Assembly: GCA_011390515.1 (NCBI GenBank)
Contig: JAABSJ010000024.1
Span: 1 to 43,035, forward strand
DNA from: Oscillatoria sp.
Lineage (GTDB): Bacteria; Cyanobacteriota; Cyanobacteriia; Cyanobacteriales; Laspinemataceae
Length of the DNA stretch: 43,035 nucleotides
Reading direction: 5' to 3'
Below are positions 8,461 to 16,658 of this stretch, in pieces (positions within the stretch are counted from its first letter, which is position 1; each line of letters begins with the position of its first letter). The notes under the pieces were generated by a model. That model was not told the origin of the DNA, did not search any database, and was given only the letters and a program-made list of their open reading frames with translations. Position numbers and translations under genes: made by a program.

Positions 8461-8732
8461 GTGGCGACACCCGGCGGGGGATCAATCCCCCGCCTAACAG
8501 CTAAAGTCGGTTGAAACCGACTGATACCAAATCCGATTGTTAAAACTCGATCTTACTTCTCTATTAGAGGGCTAAGGCAGACTATAGCCTTTCGGCCCAG
8601 ACTACGCTCAATCTGGGGAGTCATACCCTTGAGTGTGTAAGTTTTTATAGCCTTATACTGTGGTGTTTTTAGTCGGTTTTAACCGACTTTAGCTATTAGG
8701 CGGGGGTTTAAACCCCCGCCGGGTGTCGCCAC
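8461..8732. repeat. 272-bp foldback element with 62-bp inverted arms
   Basis: The left arm, 8461-8522, and the right arm, 8671-8732, are reverse complements at 57 of 62 positions. Each arm contains two smaller hairpins, one around GGCGGGGG/CCCCCGCC and one around AGTCGGTT/AACCGACT. The middle has no gene and includes ATACCAAATCCGATTG (8524-8539), the end sequence of another repeat family here. It fills the space between the convergent MFS and hisIE genes and could act as a bidirectional terminator. No clear target duplication is visible. Confidence 0.85.
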
Positions 8733-8744
8733 TTCAGTCGTTTC

Positions 8745-9395
8745 TTATTTCCGACGCTGTTGCAACTTGCGATAAACGTCGCGCAAATCCACATTATGTT
8801 TTGCTAAAGCCACCATAGAGTGATAGAATAAATCAGCGACTTCCCCAGCGATCGCATCGGCATCGTCATCTTTACAAGCCATCACCACTTCCGCCGATTC
8901 TTCCCCAATTTTCTTGAGAATTTTATTATCCCCACCGGCAATCAATCTAGCCGTATAGGACTCTTCTGAGGGATTATCCCTGCGATCGCAAATCACCTCA
9001 AATACCTGGGAGAGCATATCTGCCGGAGGTGCAGCAATGTGGCCCTCAACTTGATGAAAACAACTGCGTTCCCCGGTATGGCAGGCAATATCACCAATTT
9101 GTTCAATGCCGATTAATAGGCAGTCACTATCGCAATCATAGCGCAGCGATCGCACCTTTTGGAGATGGCCCGATGTGGCCCCTTTGTGCCACAATTCTTG
9201 GCGCGATCGACTCCAATACCAGCATTCCCCCGTATCCAGGGTTTTTTGCAAGGATTCCGCATTCATCCAGGCCATCATTAACACGGTTCCATCCAGATAA
9301 TCCTGGGCGATCGCCGGAACTAGACCCTGTTCATTATAGCGAATCCGATCCACAGGAATCGCCGTTTTACTACTTGCCATTTTAGTCTCCGACAT
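8745..9395 (-). CDS. hisIE: Bifunctional phosphoribosyl-AMP cyclohydrolase / phosphoribosyl-ATP diphosphatase
   Basis: Catalyses steps two and three of histidine biosynthesis in the cytosol. The HisI half (residues 12-118) shows the metal-binding motifs WHKGATSGH (69-77), DCDSDC (87-92) and CHTGERSCF (105-113). The HisE half (about 128-214) shows [14 protein letters not shown] and EVADLFYH, the acidic metal-binding residues of the MazG-like fold. The 216-residue length is normal for the fusion. The first ATG is at 9395, but the in-frame ATG at 9380 ([10 protein letters not shown]) is preceded by GGAG at good spacing and may be the true start. It follows the glycosyltransferase-like gene by 5 bp, so the two are probably co-transcribed; no other his genes are nearby. 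Confidence 0.95.
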   Translation of the reverse strand: MSETKMASSKTAIPVDRIRYNEQGLVPAIAQDYLDGTVLMMAWMNAESLQKTLDTGECWYWSRSRQELWHKGATSGHLQKVRSLRYDCDSDCLLIGIEQIGDIACHTGERSCFHQVEGHIAAPPADMLSQVFEVICDRRDNPSEESYTARLIAGGDNKILKKIGEESAEVVMACKDDDADAIAGEVADLFYHSMVALAKHNVDLRDVYRKLQQRRK

Positions 9396-9400
9396 AACGG

Positions 9401-10273
9401 TTATGTAAACTTAACATCTTTGATTTTCTGACTCCAACCCTCGCCATAATGCTGAACTTCTAAAAAATTTGCATTTTGCGGCGCAGGCTTATAAACTCGA
9501 AAAGTCCGGGCAATTCCCAAAGTCGCAGCACTTTCCAACGGTCCAAAAAAGCGCGAATCCCGGTCCAAAAAGTACGGTTGATTGGCCCATTGTTCCATTT
9601 GATGCCGATTCAGAAAAAAACAGCCCGAATGGGGATTTTCTGCCCGCTTAATCGTAATCGGGTGACCCAGAACTTTACCCGTCAGCACTAGGTTATCACT
9701 AAAATAGTGAGCAAAATTATCTTTTTTGCCCGTCTTGAATTCTAACTCCGGGTCAATGTAAAACTTTTGAACCGGCTGTTTTTTCACCCGTTCAAATCGA
9801 TTGGGTTGCAGGACCGCATGATTGCCAATGTAGCCCGTAAACCAGGATAACTTTTGGAAAAAATCCGGGTCATTTAAAATAATATCATCTTCCAAATAGC
9901 CATAATAATCATAGCGGCCTAAATTTTGCTTTAACACCCCATGACATTCAAACCCCAACAACATCGGATGACAGGCAAAAGACTGATGGGTATAGGAATC
10001 CCGACTCACCGGCAATTGCTCCAGCAAATGTAACCCTTGAGTCGTGCAAATGATAATCGACAGTTCCACAGAAGTTTCCAGATTTGCCGGGAGGGTATAT
10101 AACTGCTGGTTGTACTGAAAATAGAACTGCGAGTCCCGATTATAACAGTGATGTAACGATTCAATGCACTGAGTTAGGGCTTGAATCCGAGGCTGGGAAT
10201 TGGGGCTTAACGATGCATAACCGCCCCCTCCCTCGGGATTGAAAACATGAGGAATGGTCACTAAAACCCGCAT
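9401..10273 (-). CDS. Glycosyltransferase-like protein
   Basis: A soluble protein of 290 residues when started at the ATG at 10273 ([20 protein letters not shown]); the frame also extends to a GTG at 10303. The centre contains [19 protein letters not shown], with an acidic DDD/DxD-like cluster as used for metal and nucleotide-sugar binding in GT-A enzymes. A later [13 protein letters not shown] segment and a C-terminal [11 protein letters not shown] follow. I recognise the general type from cyanobacterial hypothetical glycosyltransferases but not a named family. No membrane segment is present. It is the upstream gene of a probable two-gene unit with hisIE, though no biochemical link is obvious. 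Confidence 0.6.
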   Translation of the reverse strand: MRVLVTIPHVFNPEGGGGYASLSPNSQPRIQALTQCIESLHHCYNRDSQFYFQYNQQLYTLPANLETSVELSIIICTTQGLHLLEQLPVSRDSYTHQSFACHPMLLGFECHGVLKQNLGRYDYYGYLEDDIILNDPDFFQKLSWFTGYIGNHAVLQPNRFERVKKQPVQKFYIDPELEFKTGKKDNFAHYFSDNLVLTGKVLGHPITIKRAENPHSGCFFLNRHQMEQWANQPYFLDRDSRFFGPLESAATLGIARTFRVYKPAPQNANFLEVQHYGEGWSQKIKDVKFT

Positions 10274-10386
10274 AGTCGCTGTGGGGGAAAACTCTCTTAA
10301 CACTAGGTACTCAGGTTTCTGGGTGGGGAGGAGATCAAGGGGACAAGAAACCCGGTTTCACCGCCCTTGCTGGGGTGCAAAGCCAG

Positions 10387-10402
10387 TCAAGATTCGGTCA
10401 AG
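10387..10402 (+). promoter_or_regulatory. TCAAG direct repeat, 11-bp period, upstream of hemL
   Basis: TCAAG-ATTCGG-TCAAG lies about 160 bp before the hemL start. An identical 16-base sequence occurs 17 bp before the gltD start. An 11-bp direct-repeat period is what OmpR/PhoB-class regulators use, but two copies are weak evidence and one chance match of this length in the window is plausible. Confidence 0.2.
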
Positions 10403-10550
10403 AACCCAGTTTTTAAGCGCTCTACCAACGCACTAGCCCTAGGGACTGCGATTCGGGGTAGGATTAGACATTATAACTTGGACGCTCCTCTTAAACACTT
10501 CCCACCCAAAAGCCGTATTCTAAACAAAGTCAACCGTTAAGCCTCTGGCA

Positions 10551-10556
10551 AAGGAG
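10551..10556 (+). promoter_or_regulatory. Ribosome binding site fixing the TTG start of hemL
   Basis: AAGGAG, six bases before the TTG at 10563. It decides the start, because the protein begins immediately after and there is no nearby ATG. Confidence 0.75.
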
Positions 10557-10562
10557 ACCCCT

Positions 10563-11861
10563 TTGGTTACAACTACCTTCAATACCACAAAATCCGAAGA
10601 AATTTTCGCAGCCGCTCAAAAACTGATGCCCGGAGGGGTCAGTTCCCCCGTGCGTGCCTTCAAATCCGTCGGGGGACAACCCATCGTTTTTGATAGAGTC
10701 GAAGGTGCGTATGTTTGGGACGTAGACGGAAACCAATACATCGACTATGTGGGAACTTGGGGACCCGCTATCTGTGGACATACTCACCCCGAAGTGATTG
10801 CGGCCCTCCATGATGCCTTAAATAAAGGGACCAGCTTTGGTGCACCCTGTTACCAAGAAAACGTCCTCGCCGAAATGGTAATTGATGCCGTTCCCTGCAT
10901 CGAAATGGTGAGATTTGTCAACTCGGGAACCGAAGCTTGTATGGCGGTTTTGCGCCTGATGCGTGCCTTCACCGGACGGGAGAAATTAATCAAATTTGAA
11001 GGCTGTTATCACGGGCACGCCGATATGTTCCTGGTGAAAGCGGGTTCCGGCGTTGCTACCTTGGGACTGCCAGACTCTCCCGGGGTTCCCAAATCCACCA
11101 CCGCCAATACCCTCACCGCACCTTACAACGACCTGGAAGCCGTTAAAACCTTATTTGAACAAAATCCCGGCGAGATTTCTGGGGTAATTTTAGAACCCGT
11201 CGTCGGCAATGCCGGATTTATTCCCCCGGATGCTGGATTCCTGGAAGGATTGCGGGTCATCACCCAGGAACATGGCGCGTTACTGGTGTTTGATGAAGTC
11301 ATGACGGGATTTCGGATTGCTTATGGCGGTGCCCAGGAAAAATTCGGCGTCACCCCCGACTTAACCACATTGGGTAAAGTGATTGGCGGTGGATTGCCCG
11401 TAGGGGCTTATGGTGGACGCCGCGACATCATGGAAATGGTGGCCCCCGCTGGTCCGATGTATCAAGCGGGGACCCTTTCGGGGAATCCTTTAGCTATGAC
11501 GGCAGGCATTAAAACCCTGGAATTGCTCAACAAATCGGGAACTTACGAGTATCTGGATAAGATTACTAAAAAGTTGAGTCAGGGACTGCTGAAAATTGCC
11601 AAGGAAACGGGACATGAAGCCTGTGGTGGTCAAATTAGCGCCATGTTTGGCTTATTTTTCAATCCCGGACCTGTGCATAATTATGAAGATGCCAAAAAAT
11701 CTGACTTGAGCAAATTTGCCCGCTTCCATCGGGGAATGTTAGAACGGGGAGTTTATTTAGCGCCTTCTCAATTTGAGGCCGGATTTACTTCTTTAGCTCA
11801 TACGGATGAAGATATTGATCGCACCTTGGCGATCGCCCATGAGGTCATGTCTAGTCTATAG
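10563..11861 (+). CDS. hemL: Glutamate-1-semialdehyde 2,1-aminomutase
   Basis: Converts glutamate-1-semialdehyde to 5-aminolevulinate, the committed C5-pathway precursor of heme, chlorophyll and phycobilins; cytosolic and PLP-dependent. The 432-residue protein shows [18 protein letters not shown] for cofactor phosphate binding, [20 protein letters not shown] with the cofactor-ring aspartate, and the Schiff-base lysine in [11 protein letters not shown] (Lys272). The start is a TTG at 10563, giving MVTTTFNT; AAGGAG at 10551-10556 places it at ideal spacing and no better ATG exists upstream. A strong hairpin terminator follows, so it is a single-gene unit. Length and motifs match the cyanobacterial enzyme closely. 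Confidence 0.96.
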   Translation: MVTTTFNTTKSEEIFAAAQKLMPGGVSSPVRAFKSVGGQPIVFDRVEGAYVWDVDGNQYIDYVGTWGPAICGHTHPEVIAALHDALNKGTSFGAPCYQENVLAEMVIDAVPCIEMVRFVNSGTEACMAVLRLMRAFTGREKLIKFEGCYHGHADMFLVKAGSGVATLGLPDSPGVPKSTTANTLTAPYNDLEAVKTLFEQNPGEISGVILEPVVGNAGFIPPDAGFLEGLRVITQEHGALLVFDEVMTGFRIAYGGAQEKFGVTPDLTTLGKVIGGGLPVGAYGGRRDIMEMVAPAGPMYQAGTLSGNPLAMTAGIKTLELLNKSGTYEYLDKITKKLSQGLLKIAKETGHEACGGQISAMFGLFFNPGPVHNYEDAKKSDLSKFARFHRGMLERGVYLAPSQFEAGFTSLAHTDEDIDRTLAIAHEVMSSL

Positions 11862-11895
11862 CTCATCCCACCCCACCGGATTTTCTCTAGCGGTT

Positions 11896-11960
11896 GAGAA
11901 TGAAGAAGATCAGGAGGCGTAAACTTCCTGATCTTCTTCATTCTCATTGTGGTTTTTTTG
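11896..11960 (+). terminator. Strong hairpin terminator after hemL
   Basis: A perfect 20-bp stem pairs 11896-11915 (starting GAGAATGAAG) with 11926-11945, around a 10-base loop. A T-rich tract (GGTTTTTTTG) follows shortly after. It lies 35 bp past the hemL stop. Confidence 0.85.
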
Positions 11961-12057
11961 TGTTAATTTATATCAAATTTCCAGGGAGGATAGGTGACCC
12001 TCTTCCCTTGACTGGACCCGCAAAAATAACCATTACTCACTTAACACAGAAAACCCG

Positions 12058-12675
12058 ATGAAAACCCAACAACAACCCCGCCCATTCCGAGGCAGTCAGC
12101 TTTTTTGGACTGCATTACTAGCCCTCCCCATCGCCTTCACCCTGCCGGAATCCGCCTTGGGACAACAAGTAGACGAACAGGAAATCCAACGCATTCTCCA
12201 AACCCGACAAATTGCCCTGGATGCTTTAAACAACCGGGATTTTACCAGCATTGAACCCTATCTACATCCCGATTTCACCATTACCACGGTGGATAACCAA
12301 GTCTTTCATACCGTCAGCGAATTTGAAGCCTATTGGAATGAACAATTTAACGGACCCATTGAACGGCTGACTATGAGTTTGGAAGGGGAAACCATCCGAA
12401 CTTTTTTATCTCCCGAAATAGAAGTCGCCTCGGGAGAAGCCCTCTCTACATTCTATTTCCGAGATGGAAATGAGGAAGTCATGCCTTTACGATGGACTGC
12501 GGTCCTCCAAAAAGTGCAGAATACCTGGACGATTCAATCCCTCCATTTTTCCGCCAATTTGTTAGATAATCCCGTTTTAAATTATACGGCAAAGCGGGGG
12601 AACTTTATCGCGGTTGGGACATCGGTGGCGGGGGTTTTGGTGGGGGCGCTGTTGATGTTTCTGTTACGTCGATAA
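12058..12675 (+). CDS. Exported NTF2-like / SnoaL-like protein with C-terminal membrane anchor
   Basis: A 205-residue protein. Residues 1-36 form a signal peptide: a basic start, a hydrophobic core (LFWTALLALPIAF) and a likely cleavage after SALG. Residues about 40-165 form a single alpha/beta-barrel-like domain of the NTF2 superfamily. It has an opening helix (EEQ-type IQRILQTRQIALDALNNRDF), then HPDFTITTVDNQVF and a final WTIQSLHFS strand, the DUF4440/SnoaL pattern. Residues 179-203 form a transmembrane helix ending in two arginines. The domain would therefore sit in the periplasm or thylakoid lumen. No catalytic residues are obvious and the function is unknown. It stands alone, with no clear ribosome binding site. 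Confidence 0.65.
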   Translation: MKTQQQPRPFRGSQLFWTALLALPIAFTLPESALGQQVDEQEIQRILQTRQIALDALNNRDFTSIEPYLHPDFTITTVDNQVFHTVSEFEAYWNEQFNGPIERLTMSLEGETIRTFLSPEIEVASGEALSTFYFRDGNEEVMPLRWTAVLQKVQNTWTIQSLHFSANLLDNPVLNYTAKRGNFIAVGTSVAGVLVGALLMFLLRR

Positions 12676-12810
12676 ATGGGATATTGTAATCAGATTTCCT
12701 GTCTTTTAAAGGATAAATATTTGTAAAAAACTGAGACTTGTGGAGATCCCCCCCCGCCCCCCTTAAGAAGGGGGGAGCAAGAGGAATCAATTTTTTGCTC
12801 TGAGAACTGA

Positions 12811-13008
12811 TCACCGTCAAAGTCCCCCTTCATAAGGGGGATTTAGGGGGATCTAGCCCTAGGCGAGAAACCGACGGCTCACCTTCAAAGTCCCCCTTCA
12901 TAAGGGGGATTTAGGGGGATCTAGCCCTAGGAGAGAAACCGACGGCTCACCGTCAAAGTCCCCCTTCATAAGGGGGATTTAGGGGGATCTAGCCCTAGGA
13001 GAGAAACC
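12811..13008. repeat. 68-bp tandem repeat, about 2.9 copies
   Basis: Copies start at 12811, 12879 and 12947, with only single-base differences. Each carries a CCCCCTTCATAAGGGGG hairpin followed by ATTTAGGGGGATCTAGCCCT. A related hairpin, CCCCCCTTAAGAAGGGGGG, lies just upstream at about 12756-12774. Together they occupy most of the 425-bp gap between the NTF2-like gene and the amidohydrolase gene; no gene is visible in it. Confidence 0.85.
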
Positions 13009-13100
13009 AGATTAATCCTAACTGATACCCTTAATTTAATCCCCCTAAGTGCTTTGGGTTTCTAAACCATGCGTTATTCATTACGATTATTCTAAAAAAT

Positions 13101-14813
13101 ATGCTGGATTTGTTGATTAAAAATGGGCTGATTTTTGATGGGTTAGGTTCCCCTGCATTTGCGGGCGATATTGGCATAAAACAGGGTAAAATTGTCGCAA
13201 TTTCTCCGGATATTTCCCTGGAAGCGGCCCAGGTTGTTGATGCCTCGGGACTCTGGGTTACCCCGGGATTTATTGACATTCATACCCACTATGATTTAGA
13301 GCTAGAAATTGCTCCGGGATTGAGTGAATCGGTTCGGCATGGGGTGACTACGGTGGTGATTGGCAATTGTAGTTTATCTGTTGCTGTGGGGGAACCGCAA
13401 ATGTTGGCGGATATTTTTCAGCGGGTTGAAACCCTCTCCCATCGTTTGATTGGGAAATGGTTAAATCAGTCGGTTTCTTGGCAAACTCCCGGGGAATATC
13501 TGCACCATTTACAACAGTTATCCCTCGGTCCTAATGTTGCCCCGATGTTAGGACATAGTGCAGTTCGCGCTCATGTGATGGGATTGGAACGGAGTCTGAC
13601 GGTTGACCCTACGCCAGCAGAACTGAACCAGATGGAACAAATTGCTGAATCGGCTTTAGATGCGGGATTTTTGGGCATTTCTATTGATATGTTTCCCTGG
13701 CATCGGATGAGTGGAGAATGGCGCGGTTGTACTATCCCATCGCAACACGCTAAACCGCAGGAATATGCTCGGTTGGCTGCTTTGTGTCGGGAACGCGATC
13801 GCGTATTTCAAGTCACTCCCAATTTACAGCGATTGGCTTCTTTTTTTAATATTATTGCTCTGGGTTCGGGCATTGGTCAACCTCCTTTACGGTTGACGGT
13901 GCTCTCGGCATTGGATGCGGTGCATAATCGGCAGATGTGGCGGGTTTTTTCTCCCCTTTTATGGATTTGGAATCACCTATTGCGAGGGAATGTCCGCTTT
14001 CAAACTCTGACGGAACCGTTTACGATTTATTCTGATGGTCCGGTGACTCCTTTATTTGAAGAATTTTCTACGGGGGCACAATTGAATAGTTGTGATTCCC
14101 GAGAGGAACGGCAGGAATTATGGGAATCAGAAACCTTTCGGGAGCAGTTTCGGAAAGACTGGTTGAATGGATGGCGCAAATCTTTTCATCGAGATTTGAA
14201 ATTGATGGAAATTTTGAGTTGTCCTGAAGCGAGTTGGCAGGGGTTAAGTTTTGCAGCAGTTGCGAAGAAAATGCAGCGGGATCCGGTGGAGTTGTTTATG
14301 GATTTGTTGCAGCAGTATGATACGGATTTGCGGTGGGTGGCGACGGGTGCAAACGATCGCCTTGAACCCCGGTTAGCGATGATGAAACATCCGCATATTT
14401 TGCCCGGGTTTACCGATGCCGGTGCTCATGTTCGGAATTTGGGCTATTATGATGGCGCTTTATCCTTGTTGAAACAAGCGGTAACCACGAATTTTATGAC
14501 TCCCGAGGCGGCAATTCATCGGGTGACGGGGGAACCGGCGCGGTGGTTTCGTCTGGATGCGGGGGTGTTGAAGGTGGGGGGGAAAGCGGATTTGGTGGTG
14601 CTGAATCCTCTGGGGTTGGAGAGTGCGATCGCCTCTCCCGTGGAAATATTGGACCCGATTTTAGATGGGGAACCTCGGATGGTGAAGCGGGGTTCGGATC
14701 AGATTATTCACTCGGTGTATATCAAGGGGGTTCCGGTGGTGTGTCGGGGTCAAGTGAGCGATCGCCTGGGTGGTGAACCCCTGGGGACGGTGTTGTTTCC
14801 GTCGGTGGGATGA
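13101..14813 (+). CDS. N-acyl-D-amino-acid deacylase family amidohydrolase
   Basis: A 570-residue cytosolic enzyme of the amidohydrolase superfamily. It opens with the small beta-domain (MLDLLIKNGLIFDGLGSP) and the metal-binding GFIDIHTHYD (His61, His63). A GNCSLSVA segment follows, with a cysteine (Cys90) in the position of the D-aminoacylase metal cysteine, then MLGHSAVR. Near the C-terminus GFTDAGAHVRNLGYYD carries the catalytic aspartate and a metal-linked histidine. The protein ends with the usual GKADLVVLNP strand. D-aminoacylases cleave N-acyl-D-amino acids to a fatty or acetyl acid plus the D-amino acid; the actual substrate here is unknown. The TGA overlaps the ATG of the next gene, implying translational coupling. 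Confidence 0.85.
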   Translation: MLDLLIKNGLIFDGLGSPAFAGDIGIKQGKIVAISPDISLEAAQVVDASGLWVTPGFIDIHTHYDLELEIAPGLSESVRHGVTTVVIGNCSLSVAVGEPQMLADIFQRVETLSHRLIGKWLNQSVSWQTPGEYLHHLQQLSLGPNVAPMLGHSAVRAHVMGLERSLTVDPTPAELNQMEQIAESALDAGFLGISIDMFPWHRMSGEWRGCTIPSQHAKPQEYARLAALCRERDRVFQVTPNLQRLASFFNIIALGSGIGQPPLRLTVLSALDAVHNRQMWRVFSPLLWIWNHLLRGNVRFQTLTEPFTIYSDGPVTPLFEEFSTGAQLNSCDSREERQELWESETFREQFRKDWLNGWRKSFHRDLKLMEILSCPEASWQGLSFAAVAKKMQRDPVELFMDLLQQYDTDLRWVATGANDRLEPRLAMMKHPHILPGFTDAGAHVRNLGYYDGALSLLKQAVTTNFMTPEAAIHRVTGEPARWFRLDAGVLKVGGKADLVVLNPLGLESAIASPVEILDPILDGEPRMVKRGSDQIIHSVYIKGVPVVCRGQVSDRLGGEPLGTVLFPSVG

Positions 14814-15250
14814 AGGGAGTGGGGGATGAGATGAATGGGAGTCAGGGACAGAAGGTGAGAGATGAAAGGGGCGATCGCCTTGAGGATGGTCCTTTTACGG
14901 AGTATTGGGATATTTTTCTGCTTAAACATCAGCATCCGATGAATGTGGCGTTGCACGTTGTGGGGATTTTGATTTTTTACGGGTTACTGTTTTCAGCGTT
15001 GTGGTTTCAGAATTCTTGGATTTTGTTGGGGTTACCTCTGACTCAGTTGACGGGATTAATGGGTCATTTTTTGTTTGAACGGAGTGAGATAGAACTGCGG
15101 GATGCGGTGTTTTCCTGGCGTGCTTCTTTCTGTTTGGGGCGAATGTTGTGGCGGATTCTATTGGGTAAGTATAAAGAGGATGTTCGGCAACGGGTTGAAC
15201 TGTTGGGGGTAGAGAGGGGAATTTTAGGGATAGGGGAAGATAACGACTGA
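14810..15250 (+). CDS. Mpo1-like (DUF962) membrane protein
   Basis: A 146-residue protein. LLKHQHPMNVALHVVGI (about 37-53) matches the H-x2-P-x-N-x3-H-x2-G start of the Mpo1/DUF962 family. Two hydrophobic helices follow, and GHFLFERSE (about 84-92) supplies the second conserved histidine. Yeast Mpo1 is an iron-dependent dioxygenase that shortens 2-hydroxy fatty acids; bacterial members are uncharacterised. The ATG at 14810 overlaps the preceding TGA by four bases; an in-frame ATG at 14831 is an alternative start. The coupling with an N-acyl amino acid hydrolase suggests, but does not prove, a shared lipid or acyl substrate. Its stop codon lies inside the first unit of the tandem repeat that follows. 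Confidence 0.7.
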   Translation: MKGVGDEMNGSQGQKVRDERGDRLEDGPFTEYWDIFLLKHQHPMNVALHVVGILIFYGLLFSALWFQNSWILLGLPLTQLTGLMGHFLFERSEIELRDAVFSWRASFCLGRMLWRILLGKYKEDVRQRVELLGVERGILGIGEDND

Positions 15251-15490
15251 AGTTGTTACTACGAACTAAGAAAGATAACGACTGAAGTCGTTACTACGAA
15301 CAAAGAAATATAACGACTGAAGTCGTTACTACGAACTTAAGAAAAGATAACGACTGAAGTCGTTACTACGAACTTAAGAAAAGATAACGACTGAAGTCGT
15401 TACTACGAACAAAGAAATATAACGACTGAAGTCGTTACTACGAACTTAAGAAATATAACGACTGAAGTCGTTACTACGAACTAAGAAAGA
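15239..15490. repeat. Seven-copy tandem repeat, 35-37 bp, with palindromic core
   Basis: Seven units contain AACGACTGAAGTCGTTACTA; the cores start at 15242, 15277, 15312, 15349, 15386, 15421 and 15457. Each core folds (AACGACT/AGTCGTT). Between the conserved parts only short A-rich links differ in length. The first unit has one change (GTTGTT) and contains the stop codon of the Mpo1-like gene. It lies between convergent genes. It is not CRISPR: there are no unique spacers. Confidence 0.9.
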
Positions 15491-15506
15491 GGGCGGGTTG
15501 AGGGTT

Positions 15507-16658
15507 TTAGGGTTGATAGGGACTGGGGAGGGTTAGGGTGAAGAAAAAGGTGGTGCCGGTGTTGAGTTGAGAGTTTAGCCAGATGCGTCCTCCATGTACT
15601 TCTACAATTTTTTTACAGAGACTCATGCCGATTCCGGTGCCGGGATATTTATTATAAGCATGGATGCGTTTGAAGATTTCAAAAACTACGGGATAATCTT
15701 CTTCGGCGATGCCAATGCCATTATCTTGGATTTTAAATTCAGCGAAGTTTTCATGATTGAGGGTGAGGGAAATGTTAATTTCTGGGGTGACTTCGGGACG
15801 GCGAAATTTAATGGCATTACTGAGGATATTTTGAAAAAGCTGGATCAGTTGGGTGCGATCGCCGAGGACGATGGGGAGGGTATCATGGGTGATACAAGCG
15901 CCACTGGTGTTAATATCGTCTTGTAAATTGGCTAAGGCTTCAGCTAAGATGACTTCGCAATCAATGGGTTCTAATTCAACTTTACCCACTCGCACCCGCG
16001 AATAGGAGAGTAAATCCTGAATCAGTTGATGCATTCGCTGACTGGCTTTAGAAATTTCACTGAGATAATGTTCGCCTTTTTCATCGAGTAAGGTATCATA
16101 TTGCCAGAGTAACATATCAGCATAGCCCATAATTAGTTGTAAGGGAGATTGCAAATCATGGGAAGCGATTCCGGCAAATTGCTCTAGTTCAGCGTTGGAT
16201 CTTTGTAATTCTTCATTCAGGGTTTGTAACTCCTGATTTTTTTGGATGAGTTGGCGTTGTAGACGCTCGATGGTCAGTTGTTTATGGATTCGCGCCAGAA
16301 CTTCTTCGGTTTGAAAGGGCTTGGTAATGTAGTCGGCACCTCCGGAACTAAAGGCTTTAACTTTTGCTGTGCTATCATCAAGGGCGCTGAGAAAGATTAC
16401 GGGGATTTTGCAAGTTAGGGGGTTGGACTGGAGGGATTCACAGACTTCATAGCCGGTTAAATCCGGCATCATGATATCTAATAAAATCAAATCAGGGACA
16501 ACGATTTGGCAGGTGGCTAAAGCCATTTCTCCGTTTAAAGCTTTGCGGACGTTATACCCTTTGATGACGAGCATGGAGGAGAGAACCCGGAGGTTATCGG
16601 GTTGATCATCAACGATTAAAATAACTGGCTTATTAAACTCCTCTGAAAATTGAATCAT
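15507..16658 (-). CDS. Receiver-histidine kinase (REC-HisKA-HATPase)
   Basis: A 383-residue cytosolic protein. The N-terminal receiver (about 10-125) has the acidic pair DDQ, phospho-acceptor Asp61 in LILLDIMMPD, and Lys113 in TKPF. A coiled coil (about 128-160) leads to the dimerisation domain with phospho-histidine His167 in FAGIASHDLQSPL. The ATP-binding domain has the N box around NILSNAIKF, DNGIGI (312-317) and GTGIGM (340-345). The SHDLQ form is typical of phytochrome-type cyanobacterial kinases. A receiver placed before the kinase suggests control by phosphotransfer from another kinase. The start overlaps the stop of the 1249-residue kinase by ATGA, with GGAGG just before it, so the two are translationally coupled and probably partners. 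Confidence 0.92.
   Translation of the reverse strand: MIQFSEEFNKPVILIVDDQPDNLRVLSSMLVIKGYNVRKALNGEMALATCQIVVPDLILLDIMMPDLTGYEVCESLQSNPLTCKIPVIFLSALDDSTAKVKAFSSGGADYITKPFQTEEVLARIHKQLTIERLQRQLIQKNQELQTLNEELQRSNAELEQFAGIASHDLQSPLQLIMGYADMLLWQYDTLLDEKGEHYLSEISKASQRMHQLIQDLLSYSRVRVGKVELEPIDCEVILAEALANLQDDINTSGACITHDTLPIVLGDRTQLIQLFQNILSNAIKFRRPEVTPEINISLTLNHENFAEFKIQDNGIGIAEEDYPVVFEIFKRIHAYNKYPGTGIGMSLCKKIVEVHGGRIWLNSQLNTGTTFFFTLTLPSPYQP

Noticed and set aside
10400..10440. tRNA-like D-arm on the minus strand (GTTGGTAGAGCGC)
   Set aside because: No matching acceptor stem, anticodon arm or T-loop could be laid out around it.
15239..15490. Possible CRISPR array
   Set aside because: Units repeat along nearly their whole length; the links between cores are short, similar A-rich strings rather than unique spacers, and no cas genes are present.
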